Part shown: positions 1 through 9,180 of the stretch, in pieces
How positions within the stretch are numbered: position 1 is the first letter of the stretch
Layout of the letters: every line of letters begins with the position of its first letter
Assembly (NCBI RefSeq): GCF_042767895.1
Contig: NC_091567.1
Coordinates: 9,550,237 to 9,560,236 of the forward strand
DNA: 10,000 nucleotides
Direction: 5' to 3'
Origin: Penaeus vannamei
Lineage: Eukaryota; Arthropoda; Malacostraca; Decapoda; Penaeidae
Program-made: the position numbers and the translations under genes
Notes under the pieces: model-generated
What the model was told of the DNA's origin: nothing
What the model saw: the letters and a program-made list of their open reading frames with translations, nothing else
The model's database searches: none

Positions 1-128
1 CTCTTGTCATTAGAGTCGATAAGAGTCAATTTGCTGTATCTCTTCAGTGGAAAATTGCTTTAAATGATCAAGGTAAACAATTTAAACTTTTCTCATAAAT
101 GGAAACTGTATCTAAACAATGATGTAAG
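1..128. other. Non-repetitive flank, no gene seen
   Basis: AT-rich sequence of ordinary complexity. I see no open frame of useful length, no RNA gene and no resemblance to a family I know. It leads directly into the first microsatellite block and serves mainly as a unique anchor for that block. Confidence 0.6.
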
Positions 129-160
129 AAGGAGGCATATAGATAGAGAATGATAGAAAG

Positions 161-899
<739 letters not shown>

Positions 900-923
900 A
901 GAATGAATGGGAGTTCATGGTGT

Positions 924-1031
924 TTTGCCTGACATTTCCAGGTGACAAGTTAATCGATGCGTGTGTAACGACCCGACGCTAAATGGGTGAGGCTCTCCTG
1001 TCGATAGAGGGAGGCGGGACATCTCTCTATC
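924..1031 (+). repeat. Inverted repeat, left arm
   Basis: Non-repetitive 108 bp segment that returns as its reverse complement at 1373-1472. Shared blocks in order are TTTGCCTGACATTTCCAGG, then TGACAAGTT, then TCGATGCGTGTGTAACGAC, and finally CTGTCGATAGAGGGAGGCGG running on to the inner end CTCTCTATC. The arms differ mainly in a central patch, 25 bp here against 17 bp in the right arm, plus a few substitutions. The inner end can form a hairpin: CTGTCGATAGAG (998-1009) pairs with CTCTATC plus GACAG (1025-1038, extending a few bases past the arm) with a two-base bulge. The segment could be a terminal repeat of a fold-back or MITE-like element, or one of two copies of a dispersed repeat inserted in opposite directions. 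I do not recognise the family. Confidence 0.85.
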
Positions 1032-1204
1032 ACGACAGAGATAAAGAGAGAGGAAGAAGGGAGAGAGAGGGAGGGAGGGAGGGAAGGAAAGATAGGGGGG
1101 GAGGAAAGGAGGGGTGGGAGGGAGGGAAGGGCGGAGGGGGGAGGGAGGGAGGGAGAGAGAGAGAGAGAGAGAGGAACAGAGAGAGAGAGAGAGGAACAGA
1201 GAGG

Positions 1205-1280
<76 letters not shown>

Positions 1281-1372
1281 GAGAGAGAGAGAGGGAGGGA
1301 GAGAGAGGGAGGGAGAGAGAGAGGTGGGGAGGAAAGGAGTGAGAGAAATAGATAGATAGAGAGAATGAGATG
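1032..1372. repeat. Purine-rich core between the inverted arms
   Basis: About 340 bp, nearly all purine on the plus strand. Its left part is rich in GGGAGGGAGGG-type runs (about 1070-1155), which fit the canonical G-quadruplex pattern on the plus strand. Its right part is (GA)n with scattered AAAG, AACAG and TGAG interruptions, ending in a short GATA patch at 1347-1360. No gene is apparent; the frames that cross it encode only Arg/Glu/Gly strings. Confidence 0.85.
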
Positions 1373-1472
1373 GATAGAGAGATGTCCCGCCTCCCTCTAT
1401 CGACAGCAGAGAGATTTGTCGTGGTCGTTACACACGCATCGAAAAACTTGTCACCTGGAAATGTCAGGCAAA
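1373..1472 (-). repeat. Inverted repeat, right arm
   Basis: Reverse-complement partner of 924-1031, 100 bp long. Clear matching blocks on the plus strand are GATAGAGAGATGTCCCGCCT, CCCTCTATCGACAG, GTCGTTACACACGCATCGA, ACTTGTCACCTGGAAATGTC and AGGCAAA. The 8 bp length difference from the left arm lies in the central patch (1407-1423). GATAGAG (1373-1379) and CTCTATC (1395-1401) can again pair, so each arm has its own hairpin at the inner end. No convincing target-site duplication can be named, because the surrounding DNA is largely GA repeat. Confidence 0.85.
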
Positions 1473-1485
1473 CAGAAGGTTTCTC

Positions 1486-1837
<352 letters not shown>

Positions 1838-1973
1838 GAAGGCAATGGCCGGTCCCATGTTGGCTTCCTGTTTCTCCCGAGGAAAGTTTCGAAGATTCTG
1901 CATATGCCTTGTTGAAGACTGTTTAATTGGTTCATAGTAAGAGGAAAGAGAGAGAGAGGAAGACAAGATCTAG
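1838..1973. other. Short unique island
   Basis: Roughly 100 bp of mixed-composition DNA (about 1840-1940), then impure purine sequence. On the minus strand an ATG at 1933-1935 opens a frame with about 30 non-repetitive residues (MNQLNSLQQGICRIFETFLG and a little more) before it enters the (GA)n tract and becomes Ser-Leu repeats. I do not recognise this peptide and see no support for a gene. The island may be the edge of an old insertion or simply single-copy DNA. Confidence 0.5.
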
Positions 1974-2299
1974 GAGATGGACACAGAGAATAAAGGGAAG
2001 GGAAATGGAAGAAATGGATGGGATAGAAGCAGAAGAAAAAATAAGAAAGGTATAGGAGATGGAAACAGAGGATAGAGGGAAGGGAAATGGAAGAAATAGA
2101 TTAGATAGAAGCAGAATAAAAAAAGAAAGGTATGAGATGGAAACACGATAAAGGGAAGGGAAATGGAAGAAATGGATGAGATAGAAGCAGAAGAAAAAAT
2201 AAGAAAGGTATAGGAGATGGAAACACACGATAAAGGGAAGGGAAATGGAAGAAAGGGATGAGATAGAAGCAGAAGAAAAAAGAGAAAAAGAGGGTATAG
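1974..2299. repeat. Minisatellite, four copies of about 80 bp
   Basis: Four tandem units begin with GAGATGG at 1974, 2056, 2134 and 2214, giving lengths of 82, 78, 80 and about 86 bp. Each unit carries AAAGGGAAGGGAAATGGAAG or a close variant, then GATAGAAGCAGAA, an A-rich run and usually AGAAAGGTATAG. Differences are small indels in the A-rich part and a few substitutions, so the units are clearly related but not freshly amplified. A minus-strand frame passes through the array as a Ser/Phe/Leu-rich string with the same repeat, and I do not regard it as coding. Confidence 0.92.
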
Positions 2300-2500
2300 A
2301 AACGATGCAGAAAAAGTCCAAATGGAGGAACAAAAAGAGGTAGAATTTGTGATGTTGAATCAAAACAAAGTCGTTGATAATGGAGGTGGTTTTATCTAAA
2401 AAAAATATCTTAAAGTTTAATTGATTCTCAGGAAGAAAGTGTGTTAAGGTAAAATGACAGATAACAAGGGAACGTATATGATAATTACTATAGGCAAGGA
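2300..2500. other. Unique AT-rich island, no gene seen
   Basis: About 200 bp of non-repetitive A-rich sequence between two repeat blocks. It contains scattered short A runs and no RNA gene that I can identify. The only sizeable open frame is on the minus strand and belongs to the frame that runs through the neighbouring minisatellite; its composition does not look like protein-coding DNA. Confidence 0.5.
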
Positions 2501-3092
<592 letters not shown>

Positions 3093-3096
<4 letters not shown>

Positions 3097-3370
3097 GCTT
3101 ACCAATCTTCTGAAAAGATCTTTCGTAATATAATGGCTTGATTCATTCATAACGAAAAGACTCCAGAGCGCGGATACACAAAGACGTACATGAAAAAAAG
3201 GAATAATCAATGAAACATCTTGAGTAATATAGGAAGGGATAGAAAGGTAAAATGGGAAAAGAAGTGGACGAGAATACAATAGAGACAAAGGGAGAAAGAT
3301 AGAGAAAGAGAAAGGCAGACACAGAAAACAATAAAAGCAAGAGAAAGGAAGAGAGAAAGAGAAAGAGAGA
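3093..3370. other. Unique island fading into purine-rich DNA
   Basis: Bases 3093-3260 are AT-rich and non-repetitive; 3260-3370 become increasingly GA-rich without forming a clean repeat. A 65-codon minus-strand frame (3143-3340) is present, but its Phe/Leu/Ser-rich composition follows from the purine-rich opposite strand. I see no homology I can name. Confidence 0.5.
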
Positions 3371-3655
3371 CTATGACATATACCGAAATCTACAGCTGAC
3401 CATCACATGGATGTTCAAACCGTGCTTTAAGTCATGCTTGAATCACTCTACATGGCCAGCTGAGAGTAGCACCAGGCATGTCGGTGAACCAGACCCACAT
3501 GACAATCCCATGGCCAAGTTATGCATGACCTGGGAAACTGACATATCCAGAGATCGAGGACAAGGCGGAATCAGTCAAGTTTAGATGTGTCACCCCTTAA
3601 GCCTCAAACACAGGACGGGCTCCGTTTTCTACACCATTCCCTACGTGACGCGTCA
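3371..3655. other. Longest mixed-composition island; unknown
   Basis: About 285 bp of balanced composition with no internal microsatellite, unlike everything around it. The plus strand holds a 57-codon frame from ATG 3411 to TAG 3582-3584 whose product is varied (it starts MFKPCFKSCLNHSTWPAESS). That frame also stays open upstream into the GA-rich flank, so the ATG need not be a real start. It could be a fragment of an exon, a decayed transposon piece or chance. GTTCAAACC at 3413-3421 fits the core of a polymerase III B box, but no acceptable A box lies at tRNA spacing, so I do not call a tRNA or SINE. Short inverted repeats GTCATGC (3431-3437) and GCATGAC (3523-3529) are present. Confidence 0.45.
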
Positions 3656-3778
3656 GACAGATAGACAAACAGACAGGTACAGAGAGAGAGAAAGAGACAG
3701 ACAGACAAATGTAGAGAGAGATAGAGAAAGAGACAGATAGAGGCAGAGAGAGACAGACAGACATATATATATATATAT

Positions 3779-3820
<42 letters not shown>

Positions 3821-3993
3821 GGATAGATAGATAGATATAGATATAGATATAGATATAGATAGATATAGATATAGATATAGATATAGATATAGATAGATAG
3901 GTAGATAAATAGATAGATAGATAGATAGATATAGATAGAGAGAGAAAGAGAGAGAGAGGCAGACAGACAGATTGACAGATATAGAAAGAATCA
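3656..3993. repeat. Compound GACA/TA/GATA/GATATA microsatellite
   Basis: The block changes motif in an ordered way. GACA and GA units come first (3656-3762), then (TA)n (about 3763-3780), then about 13 GATA units with one GGAT variant (3780-3837), then alternating GATA and GATATA hexamers (about 3836-3900). GATA and GA follow, with GACA again near 3960-3980. Each motif differs from its neighbour by one base or a dinucleotide step, as expected when slippage expands successive point variants. The minus strand is stop-free and reads as Tyr-Leu-Ser-Ile repeats, an artefact. Confidence 0.93.
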
Positions 3994-4081
3994 CAAAAGA
4001 GCGAGAGAAAGATGCGAGACAGACAGATATTTATATAAGATTAAAGAAAACGAGAACTAATCCGACAGGCATACGAACGAA
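3994..4081. other. Short unique spacer
   Basis: Non-repetitive spacer separating the GATA block from the next GA block. It includes TATTTATATAAG at 4027-4038, which resembles a TATA box by composition only; no transcript start or gene downstream supports that reading. Confidence 0.5.
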
Positions 4082-4600
<519 letters not shown>

Positions 4601-4644
4601 AGAGAGAGCTAGAATGGACTGAAATCCATACCTGAATATCAGAA

Positions 4645-4875
4645 GGAAAACAAACAGACAGATAACGAGAAACAAAAAAAAAATCAACAAAACAGACAGA
4701 GAGAAAGAAAAATCAGAACAAGGAAACAAACAGACAGATAACGAGAAAAAAAAAAAAAAAAACAGACAGAGAGAAAGAAAAATCAGAACAAGGAAACAAA
4801 CAGACAGATTGGGAGAAACAAAAAAAAAGAAAGAAAATAACAAGACAGACAGAGAGAAAGAGAATGAAACAGACA
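4645..4875. repeat. Tandem repeat, about three units of 70-76 bp
   Basis: CAAACAGACAGAT begins at 4651, 4727 and 4797, giving steps of 76 and 70 bp. Each unit then has an A-rich run of about 8-20 bases, and then ACAGACAGAGAGAAAGAAAA with the trailer ATCAGAACAAGGAAA in the first two. The third unit diverges after its A run. Most of the length variation is in the homopolymer, the segment most likely to slip. Confidence 0.88.
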
Positions 4876-5112
4876 GACAGACAGAGGCCAAATGGACAGA
4901 CAGACAAACATAACGTATTTCAAGACAGACAGAAAACATACAGGTAGCGAAGACCGAAAAGACCCCCCGGTCCAAGACAGTGAGAAACAGACAGACACCG
5001 AAAACCAACCAGACAGACAGACAAATGACGTGTTTCCAAAAACCGAGGAAATTCGACAGACAGCGAAGACAAAAAGACAACCAGAGAGAAATTCGACCCC
5101 GTCCTCCAAGAC
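4876..5112. repeat. Degenerate GACA-derived border sequence
   Basis: Imperfect GACA units are mixed with other sequence, including GCGAAGAC modules, that resembles a diverged version of the ordered domain to the right. The motif GAAATTCGAC occurs at 5048 and 5088, the second copy followed by CCCGTCCTCC. A near match, GAAATTCGACCCCCCTCCCC, stands at 6391 just beyond the far end of the ordered domain. The plus-strand frame through here is Asp-Arg-Gln-Thr-like and has no gene character. Confidence 0.75.
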
Positions 5113-5258
5113 AGGCAGGCAGCGAAGACGAACCAGACAGACAAACAGACAGCGAAGACCAAATAGACAGACAGACAGAGAGAAACAACCAAACAGACAG
5201 ACAGACAGACAGACAGAGAGAAACAACCAGACAGACAGACAGACAGAGAGAAACAACC

Positions 5259-5293
<35 letters not shown>

Positions 5294-5330
5294 GAGAAAC
5301 AACCAGACAGACAGACAGAGAGAAACAACC

Positions 5331-5365
<35 letters not shown>

Positions 5366-5762
5366 GAGAAACAACCAGACAGACAGACAGACAGAGAGAA
5401 ACAACCAGACAGACTGACAGACAGCAAAGACGAACCAAATAGACAGACACACAAACACCGAAAAATAACCAGACAGGCAGGCAGCGAAGACGAACCAGAC
5501 AGACAAACAGACAGTGAAGACCAAATAGACAGACAGACAGGGAAAAACAACCAGACGGACAGACAGCGAAGACGAACCAAATAGACAGACAGACAGACAG
5601 AGAGAAACAACCAGACAGACAAACTGACAGACAGCGAAGACGAACCAAATAGACAGACAGACAAACACCGAAAAATAACCAGACAGACAGACAGCGAAGA
5701 CGAACCAGACAGACAAACAGACAGCGAAGACCAAATAGACAGACAGACAGAGAGAAACAACC

Positions 5763-5793
<31 letters not shown>

Positions 5794-6390
5794 GAGAAAC
5801 AACCAGACAGACAGACAGACAGAGAGAAACAACCAGACAGACTGACAGACAGCAAAGACGAACCAAATAGACAGACAGACAAACACCGAAAAATAACCAG
5901 ACAGACAGACAGCGAAGACGAACCAGACAGACAAACAGACAGCGAAGACCAAATAGACAGACAGACAGAGAGAAACAACCAGACACACAGACAGCGAAGA
6001 CGAACCAAATAGACAGACAGACAGAGAGAAACAACCAGACAGACAAACTGACAGACAGCGAAGACGAACCAAATAGACAGACAGACAGAAAGGAACATCC
6101 AGACAGACAGACAGACAGACAGACAACGAAGACGAACCAGACAGACAAACAGACAGCGAAGACCAAATAGACAGAAAAACAACGAAAAAAAACAGACAGA
6201 CAGCCAGCGAAAACGAACCAAATAGACAGACAAAGAAACAACCAGATAGACAGACAGACGTCGAAGACGAACCAGACAGACAAACAGACAGCGAAGACCA
6301 AATAGACGGACAAACAACGAAAAAAATAAACAGACAGACAGACAGACAGACAGATAGACAGCGAAAACGAACCAAACAGACAACCGGAGG
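5113..6390. repeat. GACA-derived higher-order repeat domain
   Basis: (GACA)n is punctuated by fixed modules. The marker CGAAGACGAACC followed by AGACAGACAAACAGACAG begins at 5123, 5485, 5695, 5913, 6127 and 6262, so the steps are 362, 210, 218, 214 and 135 bp. A second marker, CAAACACCGAAAAATAACC, lies at 5452, 5662 and 5880 (steps 210 and 218), in step with the first. Between 5178 and 5394 a small module, GAGAGAAACAACC, repeats at 5178, 5218, 5246, 5292, 5318, 5364 and 5394, with alternating long and short steps in its later part. All minus-strand frames are open because CTGT repeats read Leu-Ser-Val-Cys without stops; the resulting frames of more than 500 codons in three phases overlap one another and are not genes. 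Confidence 0.93.
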
Positions 6391-6400
6391 GAAATTCGAC

Positions 6401-6434
6401 CCCCCTCCCCCCTTCCCCCCCTCCCCCGCTTCCC
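6401..6434. repeat. C-rich tract
   Basis: About 34 bp of C runs broken by single or double T and one G, directly after the last GAAATTCGAC motif. The minus strand has four or more G runs with short spacers, fitting the G-quadruplex pattern, and the plus strand could form an i-motif. It is a small preview of the pyrimidine-rich array that begins at 7706. Confidence 0.85.
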
Positions 6435-6560
6435 CTCCATCTTGAAGAGAATCCTCAGTCGAAGTCGAGTCAATCACGTGTTCATTGAGAGGTAAATGAG
6501 CCTTGTCGATGGAAGGTTCTCGAAAAAAAAAGTTCTAAAACATTAATTACCTTGGCTAGG
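6435..6560. other. Short unique spacer
   Basis: About 125 bp of ordinary-complexity DNA between a C-rich tract and GGA-rich DNA, with a nine-base A run near 6523. I recognise no gene or element in it. Confidence 0.55.
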
Positions 6561-6853
6561 GGAAGGCTTGAGAGAGAGGGAGGGAGAGGGGGGGGAGAGG
6601 GAGGGAGGAGGAGGGAGATGAGGATGGGAGGGAGGGAGAAGGGAGGGAGAGAGAAGGGGGAAAGGAGGATGGGAGGGAGAGAGAAGGGAGGAAGAGTGAA
6701 GAGAGGGCGAGAGGAGGAGAGAGGGAAAGAGGGAGGGAGAGAGAGGAAGGGAAAGGGCGTAAGGGAGGGAGGGAGAGAGATAGAAGGGGGAAATGAGGAT
6801 GAGAGAGAGAGGGAGAGACAGAGACAGAGAGAGAAAGACAGACAGACAGAGAC

Positions 6854-6895
<42 letters not shown>

Positions 6896-6898
6896 GGG
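6561..6898. repeat. GGA/GGGA-rich purine tract ending in (GA)n
   Basis: Nearly pure purine on the plus strand. It begins with GGGAGGGAGAGGG and an eight-G run around 6580-6596, with more GGGAGGGA motifs through about 6770, so canonical G-quadruplex patterns are abundant on the plus strand. Sequences such as AGGATGGGAGGGAGAGAGAA recur imperfectly (about 6621-6700 and 6785), suggesting a decayed minisatellite of about 20-40 bp. It ends with GACA/GA units and a (GA)n run near 6860-6892. Confidence 0.85.
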
Positions 6899-7047
6899 CA
6901 TGTTAACCTAATACCTTTGCTTTAATGAAAGAAAGTGAACTGATATCCCAATAAAAAAACAAGAATCGGTGTCGAAAAAAAGAGTAAAAGAGGAATAGAG
7001 ATAATTTGGATGGTGATAAAAAAAAAAAACATGACGGTTCTAGAAAT
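6899..7047. other. Unique AT-rich spacer
   Basis: About 150 bp of AT-rich sequence with several A runs, including ten or more at 7019-7030. No gene or named element is visible. Confidence 0.55.
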
Positions 7048-7387
7048 GATGATAATGATGATGACATGATAATGATAATAGTAATAATGATGATGACATC
7101 ATAATAATAATATTAATAATGATGATGACATGATAATAATAATAGTAATAATGATGATGACATGATAATAATAATAGTAATAATGATGATGACATAATAA
7201 TAATATTAATAATGATGATGACATGATAATAATAATAGTAATAATGATGATGACATGATAATAATAATATTAATAATGATGATGACATGATAATAATAAT
7301 ATTAATAATGATGATGACATGATAATAATAATATTAATAATGATGATGACATGATAATAATAGTAGTAATAATGATGATGACAATAG
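7048..7387. repeat. AT-rich 32 bp minisatellite, eleven copies
   Basis: GATGATGACA begins at 7057, 7089, 7121, 7153, 7185, 7214, 7246, 7278, 7310, 7342 and 7374. Every step is exactly 32 bp except one of 29 bp, where one ATA triplet is missing. The half after the core is ATAATAATA followed by either GTA or TTA, and these two variants are interspersed along the array. The unit itself looks like an amplified patch of (AAT)n and (GAT)n trinucleotides. A minus-strand frame repeats every 32 residues (96 bp), is made of His/Tyr/Ile/Ser/Leu runs, and is not a gene. There are no unique spacers, so it is not a CRISPR array. Confidence 0.96.
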
Positions 7388-7705
7388 AAAGGAAAGTGAG
7401 AAAATTCATAGTGGTAATGATGATGATGGTATAAGTTATAGTGTTTACAAAATAAGGATTATAATAGTTATACTAGTAATAATGGTGATAATAGTAACAA
7501 CAGGGATAATTATAAAGGAGAATCATAACTTCACCCGTACATAGGACTGATTTTTTCGTCCTTGAAACAATTAATAAATAGATGATAAAATATACAAATA
7601 CTCCAATAAATATACATAAATAAATAAGTAGATAAATAGACAGAGGAAACGACAGACATACACACATCCCACAAATACAATTCAGATAAGCAGATAGATA
7701 GATCT
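7388..7705. other. AT-rich spacer with decayed trinucleotide repeats
   Basis: 7388-7510 contains scattered GATGATGAT, AATAATGG and AATAGTAA patches that look like a degraded continuation of the array to the left. 7511-7700 is non-repetitive AT-rich DNA with AATAAATA and AGATAGATAGAT patches. Two minus-strand frames of 64 and 79 codons cross it; both are low-complexity at one end and I recognise neither. No gene is called. Confidence 0.55.
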
Positions 7706-8007
7706 CTCACACCCATATCTCTCTCTCTCCATTTCCCGTCTCTCTCCTTCCCCCCACCCCCCTTCCCCATTCCCCATTAATCTCCCCCATCCACCATCTC
7801 CCGTCTCTCTCTTTCCCCCACCCCCCTTCCCCATTCCCCATCAATATCCCCATCTCCCCGTCTCCCGTCTCTCTCCTTCCCCCACCCCTTCCCCATCTCC
7901 CGTTTCTCCTTCCCCCACCCCTTCCCCATCTCCCGTTTCTCTCCTTCCCCCACCCTCTTCCCCACCTTCCGTCTGTCACCTTCCCCCACCCCCCTTCCCC
8001 ACCTTCC
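7706..8007. repeat. Left edge of C-rich array, divergent units
   Basis: Related to the 36 bp array that follows but with longer, less regular units. CCTTCCCCATTCCCCAT occurs at 7761 and 7825 (64 bp apart), and CCATCTCCCGT-type modules recur at about 7852, 7890 and 7927. Most of these units use ATCTCCCGTCTCTC, where the central array uses ACCTTCCGTCTCTC. The plus strand is pyrimidine-rich. Divergent edges around a uniform centre are what unequal exchange tends to leave in a tandem array. Confidence 0.88.
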
Positions 8008-9180
8008 GTCTCTCACCTTCCCCACCCCCTTCCCTCACCCCCTTCCCCCACCCCCTTCCCCCACCACCCTTCCCCATCCACCATCTCCCGTCTTTCACCG
8101 TCCCCCACCCCCTTCCCCCACCTTCCGTCTCTCACCTTCCCCCACCCCCTTCCCCACCTTCCGTCTCTCACCTTCCCCCACCCCCTTCCCCACCTTCCGT
8201 CTCTCACCTTCCCCCACCCCCTTTCCCACCTTCCGTCTCTCACCTTCCCCACCCCCCTTCCCCACCTTCCGTCTCTCACCTTCCCCCACCCCTTTCCCAC
8301 CTTCCGTCTCTCACCTTCCCCCACCCCCTTCCCCACCTTCCGTATCTCTCACCTTCCCCACCCCCCTTCCCCCACCTTCCGTCTCTCTCACCTTCCCCCA
8401 CCCCTTCCCCACCTTCCGTCTCTCACCTTCCCCACCCCCTTCCCCACCTTCCGTCTCTCACCTTCCCCCACCCCCTTCCCCCACCTTCCGTCTCTCACAT
8501 TCCCCCACCCCCTTCCCCACCTTCCGTCTCTCACCTTCCCCACCCCTTCCCCACCTTCCGTCTCTCACCTTCCCCCACCCCCTTCCCCACCTTCCGTCTC
8601 TCACATTCCCCCACCCCCTTCCCCCACCTTCCGTCTCTCACCTTCCCCCACCCCCTTCCCCCACCTTCCGTCTCTCACCTTCCCCCACCCCCTTCCCCAC
8701 CTTCCGTCTCTCACCTTCCCCCACCCCCTTCCCCACCTTCCGTCTCTCACCTTCCCCCACCCCCTTTCCCACCTTCCGTCTCTCACCTTCCCCCACCCCT
8801 TCCCACCTTCCGTATCTCTCACCTTCCCCACCCCCCTTTCCCCACCTTCCGTCTCTCACCTTCCCCCACCCCCTTCCCCACCCCTTCCGTCTCTCACCTT
8901 CCCCCACCCTCTTCCCCACCTTCCGTCTCTCACCTTCCCCACCCCCCTTCCCCACCTTCCGTCTCTCCACCTTCCCCCACCCCCTTCCCCACCTTCCGTC
9001 TCTCACCTTCCCCCACCCCCCTTCCCCACCTTCCGTCTCTCACCTTCCCCACCCCCTTTCCCACCTTCCGTCTCTCACCTTCCCCCACCCCCTTCCCCAC
9101 CTTCCGTCTCTCACCTTCCCCCACCCCCTTTCCCACCTTCCGTCTCTCACCTTCCCCACCCCCTTCCCCACCTTCTGTCT
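8008..9180. repeat. C-rich minisatellite, 36 bp unit, about 30 copies
   Basis: The unit is a C-rich half (CTTCCCCCACCCCCTTCCCC) followed by ACCTTCCGTCTCTCAC. Counting the G of CCGT from 8090 to 9177 gives 30 steps over 1087 bp; individual steps are 34-39 bp and most are 35-37. Variation is almost all in the length of the C and T runs. The variant CCGTATCTCTCACC appears at 8342 and 8812, exactly 13 units apart. CACATTCCCC appears near 8498 and 8604, three units apart. Because 36 is a multiple of three and no stop occurs, the minus strand is open in all frames, for example as a Gly-Glu-Gly-Glu-Arg-Arg-Lys-Val-Gly-Lys-Gly-Val 12-mer. I see no evidence of coding. Each unit carries one CpG. Confidence 0.96.

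Noticed and set aside
924..1472. Assembly artefact mirroring one read
   Set aside because: The arms differ by an 8 bp length change in a diverged central patch and by substitutions, and the core between them is not palindromic.
3405..3640. tRNA gene or tRNA-derived SINE
   Set aside because: A B-box-like GTTCAAACC is present, but there is no A box at suitable spacing on the plus strand; on the minus strand the candidate boxes are mismatched and too close. No cloverleaf could be drawn.
4027..4038. TATA-box promoter (TATTTATATAAG)
   Set aside because: It lies in AT-rich spacer beside GATA/TA repeats, with no initiator or coding region downstream.
7048..7387. CRISPR array (regular 32 bp spacing)
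   Set aside because: Units are contiguous with no unique spacers, and the surrounding sequence is eukaryotic in character.
7569..7612. AATAAA polyadenylation signals
   Set aside because: AATAAA-like strings are expected by chance in this AT-rich spacer and no gene ends nearby.
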